Of a DNA stretch of 64,000 bases, positions 51,527-59,458 are shown piece after piece. The translations under genes were made by a program, and so were the position numbers. The notes beneath the pieces were generated by a model that had not been told where the DNA came from, did no database searches, and saw only the letters and a list, made by a program, of their open reading frames with translations. This stretch comes from an uncultured Trichococcus sp. (GTDB lineage: Bacteria; Bacillota; Bacilli; Lactobacillales; Aerococcaceae), in the NCBI RefSeq assembly GCF_963667775.1, contig NZ_OY764015.1, forward strand, positions 186,001 through 250,000, given 5' to 3'. Positions within the stretch are counted from its first letter, which is position 1; each line of letters opens with the position of its first letter.

Positions 51527-51970
51527 TCATTTCATGATGTAGATCATTTCGATTTCGCGTTTATCGAGATCGGTGCCGCGCTTCATGAAGCCGGCGTTTT
51601 CAAGCGTCTCGCGCCCCCATTGGTTGCCGATCTGGACGGATGCTTGCAGCAGCGAGCATTCGAATTGCGTTTCGATCCATTTCGCAATCTCGCGGATGCT
51701 TTCGGAACCGAAGCCTTTGGATTGGAAGGGCTGGCCGATCATGATCTGTTCCAGCGTCATGATCGTTGCCTTTTGCTCGTTTTTGACGAACGCCAAGCCG
51801 ACCAGTTCTTCCTCCGCATAAAGGGCGACCGGGAACAATTGTTGCGGTTGGACATAGGCGAGCGCAACTATTTCCGAGTTCGGGCGGACGTATTTGCGCT
51901 GCCAATCATCGACGCTCAGCGCAAGTGCGGCCTCGATATTATCTTGTGAAAGGTTCCGTATCTGTAACAT
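51527..51970 (-). CDS. GNAT-family N-acetyltransferase
   Basis: 147 residues, GGAG 7 bases before ATG. The GNAT core is visible: a beta-strand with 'EEELVGLAFVKN', the acetyl-CoA loop 'QIMIGQPFQSKGFGSESIREIAKWIE' (Q/R-x-x-G-x-G/A), and 'NQWGRETLENAGFMKRG' at the end. The acceptor cannot be deduced. Confidence 0.88.
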   Translation of the reverse strand: MLQIRNLSQDNIEAALALSVDDWQRKYVRPNSEIVALAYVQPQQLFPVALYAEEELVGLAFVKNEQKATIMTLEQIMIGQPFQSKGFGSESIREIAKWIETQFECSLLQASVQIGNQWGRETLENAGFMKRGTDLDKREIEMIYIMK

Positions 51971-52072
51971 GTGTCACTCCTCTTTCTCTATGAACTCATA
52001 AGAATCATTTTAGACGACATCAGGAGGATGCGCAACTTATGAGCGAACCACAATCCGATAAAAATATAAAAG

Positions 52073-52101
52073 AAAAAACAGATATCGCAAGGATATCTGT
52101 T
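52073..52101 (-). terminator. Terminator of the aroE-aroK-tyrA operon
   Basis: AACAGATATC and GATATCTGTT (52077-52101) form a perfect 10-bp stem with a 5-base loop. On the minus strand it is followed by a long T-rich tail. Confidence 0.85.
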
Positions 52102-52134
52102 CAGCTCAGGCATAGGTTCAATTCAGCGCGCCGA

Positions 52135-52995
52135 TCATCTATCAAACCTTTCCCGACGCTTGGTGGACTTGATGAATAGCTGCTTCAGGGCAATACTGTC
52201 GTCGTTCTTGATGGCAGCCTTGATCAGGTCAAGCTGATCCTCGAACGTCTGGATGCTTTTCAGCAAATTCTCCTTGTTTTCAAGAAAAAGTTCGCTCCAC
52301 AGCTCCTCGTTGATTTTGGCGATCCGCGTCAACTCGCGGTAACTGTCGCCGGTGAATTTTTCCGTTTCGCGGCCTTCGACATCACTGTTCACCAACGCTA
52401 CGGCGATCGCGTGCGGCAACTGGCTGGTGAAAGCGATCATTTCGTCATGGTAGTCGGCAGAGATGCGCGTGATCCGACCGAAGCCCATCTCCATGATCAA
52501 AGCTTCCATGAGAGCAAGATTCTCCTCCTTGTTGGAAGAGAGCGGCGTCAGGATGTAATTCGCACCTTTGTACACGGAACTGCTGGCGAAATCGATGCCT
52601 TTTTTCTCGCGTCCGGCCATCGGATGACCGAAGACAAAGTCGATCGAGGCAGGCAAAACCGACAGGATATCCTCGATGAAGAACTTTTTGACGCCCGTAG
52701 CATCCGTCAGAATCGAACCCGGCTTGAAATGATCCTTATGGGTGACGATGAAATCATGCACCAAACGGGGGTAGAGCGAAAAAATCACCAAATCTGATTG
52801 CGGCAGGATGTCTTTCCCATCCTGATAGCCCTCCTTGATGAGCCGCTGCGCTTTGGCTTTGTCCAGCGTCGTCTGATCGATGTCGATGCCGTAAAGATTG
52901 CGGTATCCGGCATCGTGAAGGGCCATCGCGAAAGACCCGCCGATTACGCCCAGGCCGACGATCGTGATGTTCAGCTCCTTATTGAGGGTTGTCAT
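52135..52995 (-). CDS. tyrA: Prephenate dehydrogenase
   Basis: 286 residues from ATG 52995 (GGAAGG 8 bases upstream), overlapping aroK by 17 bases. Oxidises prephenate to 4-hydroxyphenylpyruvate in tyrosine synthesis. The NAD-binding motif is GLGVIGGSFAMAL; the catalytic His region is 'VFGHPMAGREKKGIDFA', with the conserved H-P-M-A-G; 'AFTSQLPHAIAVALVN' is typical. It lacks the C-terminal ACT domain found in Bacillus TyrA, so tyrosine control must act elsewhere. Confidence 0.95.
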   Translation of the reverse strand: MTTLNKELNITIVGLGVIGGSFAMALHDAGYRNLYGIDIDQTTLDKAKAQRLIKEGYQDGKDILPQSDLVIFSLYPRLVHDFIVTHKDHFKPGSILTDATGVKKFFIEDILSVLPASIDFVFGHPMAGREKKGIDFASSSVYKGANYILTPLSSNKEENLALMEALIMEMGFGRITRISADYHDEMIAFTSQLPHAIAVALVNSDVEGRETEKFTGDSYRELTRIAKINEELWSELFLENKENLLKSIQTFEDQLDLIKAAIKNDDSIALKQLFIKSTKRRERFDR

Positions 52996-53518
52996 GGACG
53001 TCGCCTTCCTTTCCTGCGCCGATGTGGAGCGCGATGATTTCAGCGGCAAGCTCTTCCAACGGTTTGTCGTTCTTGACGACGAAATCCGCAGCGTCTTGAT
53101 AGAGGGTTTCGCGTTCGTCCTTCAGCGCATAGATCCGTTCCAAACCGTCCTTCAGGAGCGGGCGATGGGAAACTTCGATGTCATGCGTGATGTCTTCGAC
53201 GGCGCGGTCGATGTAGTAGACTGTCCCGTTCTGTTTCAAGGCCACGATGTTCTCGTTCCGTTTGACGACACCACCGCCCGTGCTCACGACCGTGTCCTCG
53301 AAATCGGCAATTTGCTTATAGGCATTCGATTCGATGTTGCGGAAATAGTCCTCTCCGGTTTGGAAGAGGTCGGTGATGCTTTTGCCGGTCTTCTCCTCAA
53401 TGAAGGCATCCGAATCGATGAAACGGTAACCGATTATATTGCTCAATAATTTTCCTAAAGTCGTCTTGCCTGCGCCAGGCATTCCGATCAGGATGATATT
53501 TTTTCCCAAATCCTTCAC
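52979..53518 (-). CDS. aroK: Shikimate kinase
   Basis: 179 residues, GTG start. P-loop 'GMPGAGKTTLGKLLS' (12-26), shikimate site 'FIDSDAFIEEKTGKSI' (D-S/T-D), and 'VVSTGGGVV' (GGG motif). It phosphorylates shikimate with ATP. The gene lies 9 bases after aroE with only a weak ribosome site, so translation may depend on coupling. Confidence 0.95.
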   Translation of the reverse strand: MKDLGKNIILIGMPGAGKTTLGKLLSNIIGYRFIDSDAFIEEKTGKSITDLFQTGEDYFRNIESNAYKQIADFEDTVVSTGGGVVKRNENIVALKQNGTVYYIDRAVEDITHDIEVSHRPLLKDGLERIYALKDERETLYQDAADFVVKNDKPLEELAAEIIALHIGAGKEGDVHDNPQ

Positions 53519-53527
53519 CTATTCCCG

Positions 53528-54337
53528 TCATGATGTTATTTTGTCATAGATTTCTTGGTTCAATGCCAGCTCGAAAGGCCGATCCAGCCAAATTTCCTGG
53601 GATTTGATCCCTTGATGCACCAACATTTCCAAGCCGTTGCAGGTTTTTAGGCCGGCAGTCTTTGCCAAACGCAGGAATTCCGTTTCCTGCGGGTTGTAGA
53701 TCAGGTCCACCGCTGCACCGAAGTTAGAAATCACTCCAACCGGCACCGCGCTGCGGCCGATGTTGTCCGGGAACATGCCGAGCGGCGTCGTGTTGATGAT
53801 CAGGTCGCCTGAGATGTCCGCTATCTCATCATAGCCCATCAAGGATATGCGCGGATCGTCCGGAATATCCGTAAGGGAACCTTTTTTGCGTGAAACGATG
53901 ATAATGTTGTTGATGCCATTATCAAGCAAATACAAAACTACCGCTTTTGCGGAACCGCCGAAGCCCAGGACCATTGCCGTCCGGTTTTCGACCGCAATGC
54001 CGTGCGAGGCCAACATGGTTCCGAATCCGTAATAATCCGTATTGGCGCCATAGAGCTTGCCGTCTTTCACCTTGATTGTATTGACTGCACCGATGCGCGT
54101 GGCTTCCGGTGTAATTTCATCCAAGTAAGGCATTACCGTCTGTTTGTAGGGAATCGTCACGTTGACCCCGACGAACTGCAGCACACGGATCCCTTCGATC
54201 GCTGCTTCCAACTCATCAGGGGACAATTCAATATGTTTATAACCGGCATCCATGCCGAGCAGATCGAAAAAAGTCGAATGGATTCTCTCTGAATAACTGT
54301 GGCTCAGATGTTCGCCGAATAATCCGAAAAATTGCAT
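53528..54337 (-). CDS. aroE: Shikimate dehydrogenase (NADP+)
   Basis: 269 residues. The shikimate-binding N-domain has 'GEHLSHSYSERIHSTFF' (S-x-S) and 'GVNVTIPYKQTVMPYLDEITPEA' (NVTxPxK catalytic Lys). The NADP domain has 'VLGFGGSAKAVVLYLLDNG'. First gene of the minus-strand aromatic operon, divergent from the aroF operon. Confidence 0.95.
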   Translation of the reverse strand: MQFFGLFGEHLSHSYSERIHSTFFDLLGMDAGYKHIELSPDELEAAIEGIRVLQFVGVNVTIPYKQTVMPYLDEITPEATRIGAVNTIKVKDGKLYGANTDYYGFGTMLASHGIAVENRTAMVLGFGGSAKAVVLYLLDNGINNIIIVSRKKGSLTDIPDDPRISLMGYDEIADISGDLIINTTPLGMFPDNIGRSAVPVGVISNFGAAVDLIYNPQETEFLRLAKTAGLKTCNGLEMLVHQGIKSQEIWLDRPFELALNQEIYDKITS

Positions 54338-54424
54338 CAGGTTTCACTCCTTTTAGGAAAGTGTAGATTATCGCCATCTAAATTTCAATACCCAGATTAA
54401 ATTAAAAAAAAATTAAAAAAACTA

Positions 54425-54452
54425 TTGCAATGATTAGAGCGTTTGTTATAAT
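54425..54452 (+). promoter_or_regulatory. Promoter of the aroF leader and operon
   Basis: TTGCAA (54425-54430), a 16-base spacer and TATAAT (54447-54452). Transcription would begin near 54459, about 62 bases before the leader ORF. Confidence 0.75.
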
Positions 54453-54520
54453 AATTGAAATCAGACGTTTTCATTATGAATTCAGCTGATTAAACGATAC
54501 AAAAGAGAAGAGGTCTTCCG

Positions 54521-54670
54521 ATGGGTTCCACGCATGCTATCAATCTTTTACAAACAAACTTTTACTTTACATACTTTACATTCTGGGGCTTTTATTTTAG
54601 CGCTGGATATTTTGTTTGGAAAAAATTGCATAGAGCGAATATGAGAAACATCAGAGGATGCGAGAAATAG
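54521..54670 (+). CDS. Aromatic-rich leader peptide of the aro operon (candidate attenuator)
   Basis: 49 codons from ATG 54521 with AGAGG 7 bases upstream. Residues 14-26 read FYFTYFTFWGFYF (10 of 13 aromatic), and Y30, F31 and W33 follow: 13 Phe/Tyr/Trp in 20 residues. The rest is basic and ends at TAG 54668-54670. A strong terminator follows 52 bases later, then aroF. This is the arrangement of ribosome-mediated attenuation: shortage of charged tRNA-Phe/Tyr/Trp stalls the ribosome in the run and favours read-through. It could instead be a small membrane protein, but the context argues against that. Confidence 0.75.
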   Translation: MGSTHAINLLQTNFYFTYFTFWGFYFSAGYFVWKKLHRANMRNIRGCEK

Positions 54671-54734
54671 TTTGCAGGGCGGATCGTCAGGCAACAGCAT
54701 TTTTGGATAACGAAGCTTAACGCGGTGCTCATAT
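54639..54734 (+). promoter_or_regulatory. Possible antiterminator pairing of the aro leader
   Basis: ATATGAG (54639-54645, at leader codons 40-42, just after the aromatic run) is complementary to CTCATAT (54728-54734), which is part of the 5' arm of the terminator. A ribosome stalled in the aromatic run would leave this segment free to pair and so break the terminator. Only 7 bp are seen, so this is a candidate. Confidence 0.4.
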
Positions 54735-54761
54735 CATATGGGCACCGCTTTTTATTTTTTT
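54722..54761 (+). terminator. Attenuator terminator before aroF
   Basis: GCGGTGCTCATAT (54722-54734) and ATATGGGCACCGC (54736-54748) pair over 12-13 bp with one wobble, followed by TTTTTATTTTTTT. It lies between the leader ORF and aroF (start 54793), so it must be read through for operon expression. Confidence 0.92.
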
Positions 54762-54792
54762 AAAAGCAAAAATATACTAGGAGGAACAAGAC

Positions 54793-55818
54793 ATGATCAT
54801 CATTTTGAAGAAAACGGCCAAACAAGAGGAAATCAACGAACTGACAAAACGCTTAACGGATAAAGGGGTCATCGTGAGCCCGGTAATCGGCGAAACAATG
54901 ACTATTTTGGGCTTGGTAGGCGACACTTCGAGAGTATCGATGGACACCATCCAGCAACATCACATCGTCGAACGCGTATTGAAAGTTCAGGAGCCCTACA
55001 AAAAGGCGAACCGTAAATTCCATCCGGACGATACGGTTGTCGAAATCGACGGCCAACGCATCGGTAACGGCTACTTCGGCGTGATCGCAGGTCCTTGTTC
55101 CGTCGAAGGCGAAGAACAGATCATCAGCATCGCGCAACGCGCAAAAGCGGCAGGCGCTAACTTCCTCCGTGGTGGAGCTTTCAAACCGCGTACTTCCCCA
55201 TACAGCTTCCAAGGTTTGGAATTGGAAGGCTTGCGTTTGCTGAAACTGGCGAAGGAAGCTACCGGATTGCCGATCGTAACGGAATTGATGTCCACGAAAT
55301 TCGTAGACGAATTCGAAGCGGATGTCGATCTGATCCAAATCGGTGCCCGTAATATGCAGAATTTCGACCTGTTGAAGGAAGTCGGCAAGACAAAGACGCC
55401 GGTCCTGTTGAAGCGCGGTTTGTCGGCAACTTACGAAGAATGGTTGATGTCGGCTGAATACATCATGTCCGAAGGGAACGAAAACGTCATCCTTTGCGAA
55501 CGCGGCATCCGTACATTTGAAACGGAAACGCGCAATACTTTGGATATCCAGGCTGTTCCGGTCATCCAGAAATTATCCCACTTGCCGATCGTCATCGATC
55601 CAAGTCACGCCGGCGGTTCTTCTTACTTGGTGCCATCCATGTCCAAATCGGCAGTCATGTCCGGAGCGAACGGGCTGATGATTGAGATCCATCATGATCC
55701 TGAGAACGCATGGAGCGATGGCCAACAGTGCCTGAACCCGAATGAGTTCGATGAGTTGATGGCTGTCGTAAAACAACTGATTGCTATTGAAGGCAAACAT
55801 TTGGATGCGGTAAAATAA
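54793..55818 (+). CDS. aroF: 3-deoxy-7-phosphoheptulonate (DAHP) synthase, type I-beta
   Basis: 341 residues. An N-terminal ferredoxin-like regulatory domain (1-70, 'MIIILKKTAKQEEINELTKRL') as in Thermotoga-type enzymes is followed by the TIM-barrel catalytic domain with 'VIAGPCSVEGEEQI', 'FLRGGAFKPRTSPYSFQGL', 'IQIGARNMQNFDLL' and 'IDPSHAGGSSYLV'. It condenses PEP and erythrose-4-phosphate in the first step of the shikimate pathway. The N-domain usually mediates Tyr/Phe feedback. GGAGG is 8 bases before ATG. Confidence 0.95.
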   Translation: MIIILKKTAKQEEINELTKRLTDKGVIVSPVIGETMTILGLVGDTSRVSMDTIQQHHIVERVLKVQEPYKKANRKFHPDDTVVEIDGQRIGNGYFGVIAGPCSVEGEEQIISIAQRAKAAGANFLRGGAFKPRTSPYSFQGLELEGLRLLKLAKEATGLPIVTELMSTKFVDEFEADVDLIQIGARNMQNFDLLKEVGKTKTPVLLKRGLSATYEEWLMSAEYIMSEGNENVILCERGIRTFETETRNTLDIQAVPVIQKLSHLPIVIDPSHAGGSSYLVPSMSKSAVMSGANGLMIEIHHDPENAWSDGQQCLNPNEFDELMAVVKQLIAIEGKHLDAVK

Positions 55819-55924
55819 AGGAAGAACTTTCCGCGCATTCCAATGCGTTGGCTAGCTTCACGGGTTGGGCCTGAACGAACCCGTTCCGCTTTTCTTTAAC
55901 CATATCTGAATGAGGAGTGAAACA

Positions 55925-56998
55925 ATGGCTGAATTACATGTAGGACTCGGCAAAAACAGCTACACGATCCTGATCGAAAATGGCTTGCGCCACCGTCTTC
56001 CGGAAGAAATCAAGAACATCTACAGCGGCAAGAAGATTGCCATCATCACGGACCATAACGTCAATGCGCATTACGGTGCACAGTTGGAGGAAGGGCTGCA
56101 GGCAGCGGGATACGAGACGCTTGTGGTGGCCCTGCCTGCCGGCGAGCAGACGAAAGACTTTCAGATGCTACCGCAGATCTATGACCAATTGTTGGATTTC
56201 CAACTGAACCGCAGTGAACTGATCATTGCTTTGGGCGGCGGCGTCATCGGGGATCTTGCAGGCTTTGCGGCTGCCAGCTTCCTGCGCGGCGTCCCATTCA
56301 TCCAAATCCCTACTTCCTTGTTGGCTCAAGTGGACAGCAGCATCGGCGGCAAGGTCGGCGTCGATCTGGCAAGAGGGAAGAATCTGGTCGGAGCTTTCTA
56401 CCAACCGAAGAAAGTGTTCATTGATCCGGAAATGCTGAATACGTTGTCGGACCACTTTTTCCGTGACGGTCTCGGGGAAGTCATCAAATACGGCTGCATC
56501 AAGGATGCCGAATTCTTCAGCTTCCTGCAGACGCTGCACACCCGCGAAGAGATGATGGCGCACATCGAACGAATCCTCTATACGTGCTGCGACATCAAGC
56601 GCAGAGTCGTGGAAGAGGACGAGAAGGATACCGGCGAACGGATGCTGCTGAACTTCGGACACACGATCGCGCACGCTCTGGAGACCTACACCAATTATTC
56701 GAAATATTCGCACGGTGAAGCAGTGGCCATCGGGATGGTAGCCATCACACGCCTTTCCGAGAAAAAAGGTTTGACAAAACCAGGAACGGCAGCTGCGATC
56801 GAAGCAATGGCGAAACAAGTCGTCTTGCCTACGGAACTGAACATCGGGGAATTTGATTTGGACAGTTTATTGGCGATCATGACGTTGGACAAAAAGAATC
56901 TGGACGATCATCTGAAAGTCATCCTGTTGAAGGAAATCGGCATCAGCTACGTTCAGGACGAAACCATCGCCTTTTTTGACGATCTTGAAAACATGTAG
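55925..56998 (+). CDS. aroB: 3-dehydroquinate synthase
   Basis: 357 residues from ATG 55925 (GAGGAG 8 bases upstream; an in-frame ATG at 55910 overlaps that site). NAD- and metal-dependent cyclisation of DAHP. Motifs: 'ALGGGVIGDLAGFAAASFLRGVPFIQIPTSLLAQVDSSIGGKVGVD' and the metal ligands in 'LNFGHTIAHALE' and 'HGEAVAIGM'. The 106-base gap from aroF contains an ACGGGTT/AACCCGT hairpin with a short T-rich tail that may reduce read-through. Confidence 0.96.
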   Translation: MAELHVGLGKNSYTILIENGLRHRLPEEIKNIYSGKKIAIITDHNVNAHYGAQLEEGLQAAGYETLVVALPAGEQTKDFQMLPQIYDQLLDFQLNRSELIIALGGGVIGDLAGFAAASFLRGVPFIQIPTSLLAQVDSSIGGKVGVDLARGKNLVGAFYQPKKVFIDPEMLNTLSDHFFRDGLGEVIKYGCIKDAEFFSFLQTLHTREEMMAHIERILYTCCDIKRRVVEEDEKDTGERMLLNFGHTIAHALETYTNYSKYSHGEAVAIGMVAITRLSEKKGLTKPGTAAAIEAMAKQVVLPTELNIGEFDLDSLLAIMTLDKKNLDDHLKVILLKEIGISYVQDETIAFFDDLENM

Positions 56999-57048
56999 GA
57001 CTATACTATAGAAGAAACAAAATCGAAGCAACAAACAGGAGGGTTATA

Positions 57049-58344
57049 ATGGATTTGACGATACAGCCACATAAGCTATCGGGAACAGTGACGGTCCCGC
57101 CTTCAAAGAGTTTGGCGCACCGTGCAGTCATCTGCGCGGCGCTTTCCGACGGCATCTGCAAGATCGATAATATCGCGCTTTCGGATGACATCATCGCAAC
57201 TACGGAGGCCATGAAGGCATTCGGAGCGGTCATCGAGCAGGACGGCAGCACTTTGACGATCACCGGCGCGGGCCGCTACGTTGCAGACGCAAAAGCCGCT
57301 GATTCGGCAACGACCGCAGCGCACCTGATCGACTGCAACGAATCCGGTTCGACGCTGCGCTTTGTCGTGCCGATTTCGACGCTTTTCCAAGGCGCGAGCC
57401 GTTTCATCGGCAGAGGCAATCTGGGCAAACGTCCGTTGACGATCTTCTACGATATTTTCGAGGAACAAGGCATCTCTTACAAACCGACTGAAGGCGAACT
57501 GGATTTGGTCGTCGACGGGAACCTGAAACCGGGTCATTTCTCGTTTCCCGGGAATGTCAGTTCCCAATTCATCACGGGTCTTTTGTTCACGCTGCCGTTG
57601 TTGGACGGAGATTCGGTCATCACCATCACGACGCCGCTTGAATCGATCGGCTATATCGATCTGACGCTGGATGTCATGAGCGCTTTCGGTGTCACCATCG
57701 AAAACGAAGGCCATCAACTCTTCCGGATTTCGGGCGGACAATCCTACAAAGCGACGGATTACCGCGTCGAAGGCGATTATTCCCAAGCGGCCTTCTTCCT
57801 TTGCGCCGATGCCTTGGGGAATGACCTCTTGGTGGACGATCTGTCGATGGATTCCCTCCAGGGTGACCGCGCTGTCGTATCCATTCTAGAAGCGATGGGC
57901 GTCTCTTTTGAGCAGCAGGGCAACGGTCTGATCGGCACGGCAGCAAATGGGCTGCACGGCACATTGATCGATGCGGCGCAATGCCCGGACATCATCCCGG
58001 TTGTTGCGTTGACGGCTTGCCTGAGCGAAGGCAGAACCGAAATCATCAACGCCGGCAGACTGCGCATCAAAGAATGCGATCGTTTGGAAGCGACGGCCAG
58101 CGAGTTGAAGAAACTGGGCGCTGACATCGAAGAATTGCCGGAAGGCCTGTTGATCCACGGCGTCAAATCGCTGAAGGGCGGAGAAACAGTCTGGAGTCAC
58201 AAGGACCACCGCATCGCCATGATGCTGGCGATCGCGGCGACAGTCTGCGAACAGCCGATCACGGTCACGGATGCCGAGTGCGTTTCAAAATCGTATCCGA
58301 ATTTTTGGGAAGACTATAAAGCAATAGGAGGCAAGATACAATGA
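57049..58344 (+). CDS. aroA: EPSP synthase (3-phosphoshikimate 1-carboxyvinyltransferase)
   Basis: 431 residues, AGGAGGG 7 bases before ATG. Two-domain inside-out barrel. Conserved segments: 'VPPSKSLAHRAVICAALSDG' (PEP/S3P site), 'NESGSTLRFVVPIS', 'RVEGDYSQAAFFLCA', and 'RIKECDRLEATASELKKLGADI' near the end. It overlaps aroC by 4 bases. Confidence 0.96.
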   Translation: MDLTIQPHKLSGTVTVPPSKSLAHRAVICAALSDGICKIDNIALSDDIIATTEAMKAFGAVIEQDGSTLTITGAGRYVADAKAADSATTAAHLIDCNESGSTLRFVVPISTLFQGASRFIGRGNLGKRPLTIFYDIFEEQGISYKPTEGELDLVVDGNLKPGHFSFPGNVSSQFITGLLFTLPLLDGDSVITITTPLESIGYIDLTLDVMSAFGVTIENEGHQLFRISGGQSYKATDYRVEGDYSQAAFFLCADALGNDLLVDDLSMDSLQGDRAVVSILEAMGVSFEQQGNGLIGTAANGLHGTLIDAAQCPDIIPVVALTACLSEGRTEIINAGRLRIKECDRLEATASELKKLGADIEELPEGLLIHGVKSLKGGETVWSHKDHRIAMMLAIAATVCEQPITVTDAECVSKSYPNFWEDYKAIGGKIQ

Positions 58345-59438
58345 GTGGTATATTTGGGAATAAATTGAAGGTATCTATCTTCGGCGAATCGCATGGTTCC
58401 GCAATCGGCGTCACCATCGACGGTCTGCCGCCAGGCCATGAAATCGATATGGACAAAGTTCTGGAGGAAATGAAACGGAGAGCGCCAGGCCAAGGAGCTT
58501 TGACGACGCCAAGGAAAGAAAAAGATCAACCTGAGATCTTGAGCGGCTACTTCAACGACAAGACGACAGGCAGCCCGCTTGCGGCGATCATCCGCAACAG
58601 CGATACGCGCTCCAAAGACTACAGCCAGATGAAGAAATTGATGCGTCCCGGCCAGGCCGATTATCCCGGCTATGTCCGTTACGACGGCTTCAACGATTAC
58701 CGCGGCAGCGGCCATTTCTCCGGCCGGATTACAGCACCGCTCGTGTTTGCCGGGGCCATCGCGAAGCAATTGCTTGAAAAGCAAGGCATCACCATCGGCG
58801 GACACGTGAAGAGTGTCGCAAAAATCCAGGATGACAGCTTCCTGAACACGGAAATCACTGCTGAAATGCTGAAAGGCTTCGCAGGCAAGGAATTGCCGTT
58901 GCTGAACGAATCGCTCGAAGAGGAGATGCGCAATCTGATCCGTGAAGCGAAAGCCAGCGGGGATTCCGTCGGCGGTACTGCGGAAATCTGCGTGTTGGGC
59001 ATCCCGGCAGGCGTCGGCAACCCATTCTTTGATTCTGTTGAATCCGTTTTGGCGCACATTCTTTTCTCCGTGCCTGCCATCAAAGGTCTGGAATTCGGAA
59101 CCGGCTTCGGCATCACAGAGATGCTGGGATCGGAAGCGAATGATTCCTACTACTATGACGGCGATCAGATCAAGACCCGCACGAACCATAACGGCGGCAT
59201 ATTGGGCGGCATCACGGACGGCATGCCGATCATCTACAAAGTAGCGATCAAGCCGCCAGCATCCATCACAAAAGTGCAGCAAACCATCAATATCGAAGAC
59301 AAAACGGCTGCGGAATTGTCGGTCGAAGGCAGACACGACCCGATCATCGTACCGCGCGCCATTCCTGTATTGGAAGCCGTGACGGCGATTGCGATCCTGG
59401 ATCTGCTGTTGGATTCCAAATTTTATAAATACGACTGA
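58341..59438 (+). CDS. aroC: Chorismate synthase
   Basis: 365 residues; ATG within the aroA stop overlap. FMN-dependent last step to chorismate. Signatures: 'GESHGSAIGVTIDGLPPG', 'RPGQADYPGYVRYDGFNDYRGSGHFSGRITAP' and 'ARTNHNGGILGGITDGMPI'-like (here KTRTNHNGG). Full length. Confidence 0.96.
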   Translation: MSGIFGNKLKVSIFGESHGSAIGVTIDGLPPGHEIDMDKVLEEMKRRAPGQGALTTPRKEKDQPEILSGYFNDKTTGSPLAAIIRNSDTRSKDYSQMKKLMRPGQADYPGYVRYDGFNDYRGSGHFSGRITAPLVFAGAIAKQLLEKQGITIGGHVKSVAKIQDDSFLNTEITAEMLKGFAGKELPLLNESLEEEMRNLIREAKASGDSVGGTAEICVLGIPAGVGNPFFDSVESVLAHILFSVPAIKGLEFGTGFGITEMLGSEANDSYYYDGDQIKTRTNHNGGILGGITDGMPIIYKVAIKPPASITKVQQTINIEDKTAAELSVEGRHDPIIVPRAIPVLEAVTAIAILDLLLDSKFYKYD

Positions 59439-59458
59439 GAACGGAGTGGAAGGCTAGT

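Noticed and set aside
52038..52163. Short plus-strand ORF beginning MSEPQSDKN
   Set aside because: Runs through the terminator of the aro operon and into tyrA antisense; a ribosome-like AGGAGG is present but the product is not plausible.
55819..55924. Hairpin between aroF and aroB as full terminator
   Set aside because: Stem ACGGGTT/AACCCGT is short and the tail is interrupted by C and G; at most a partial attenuator.
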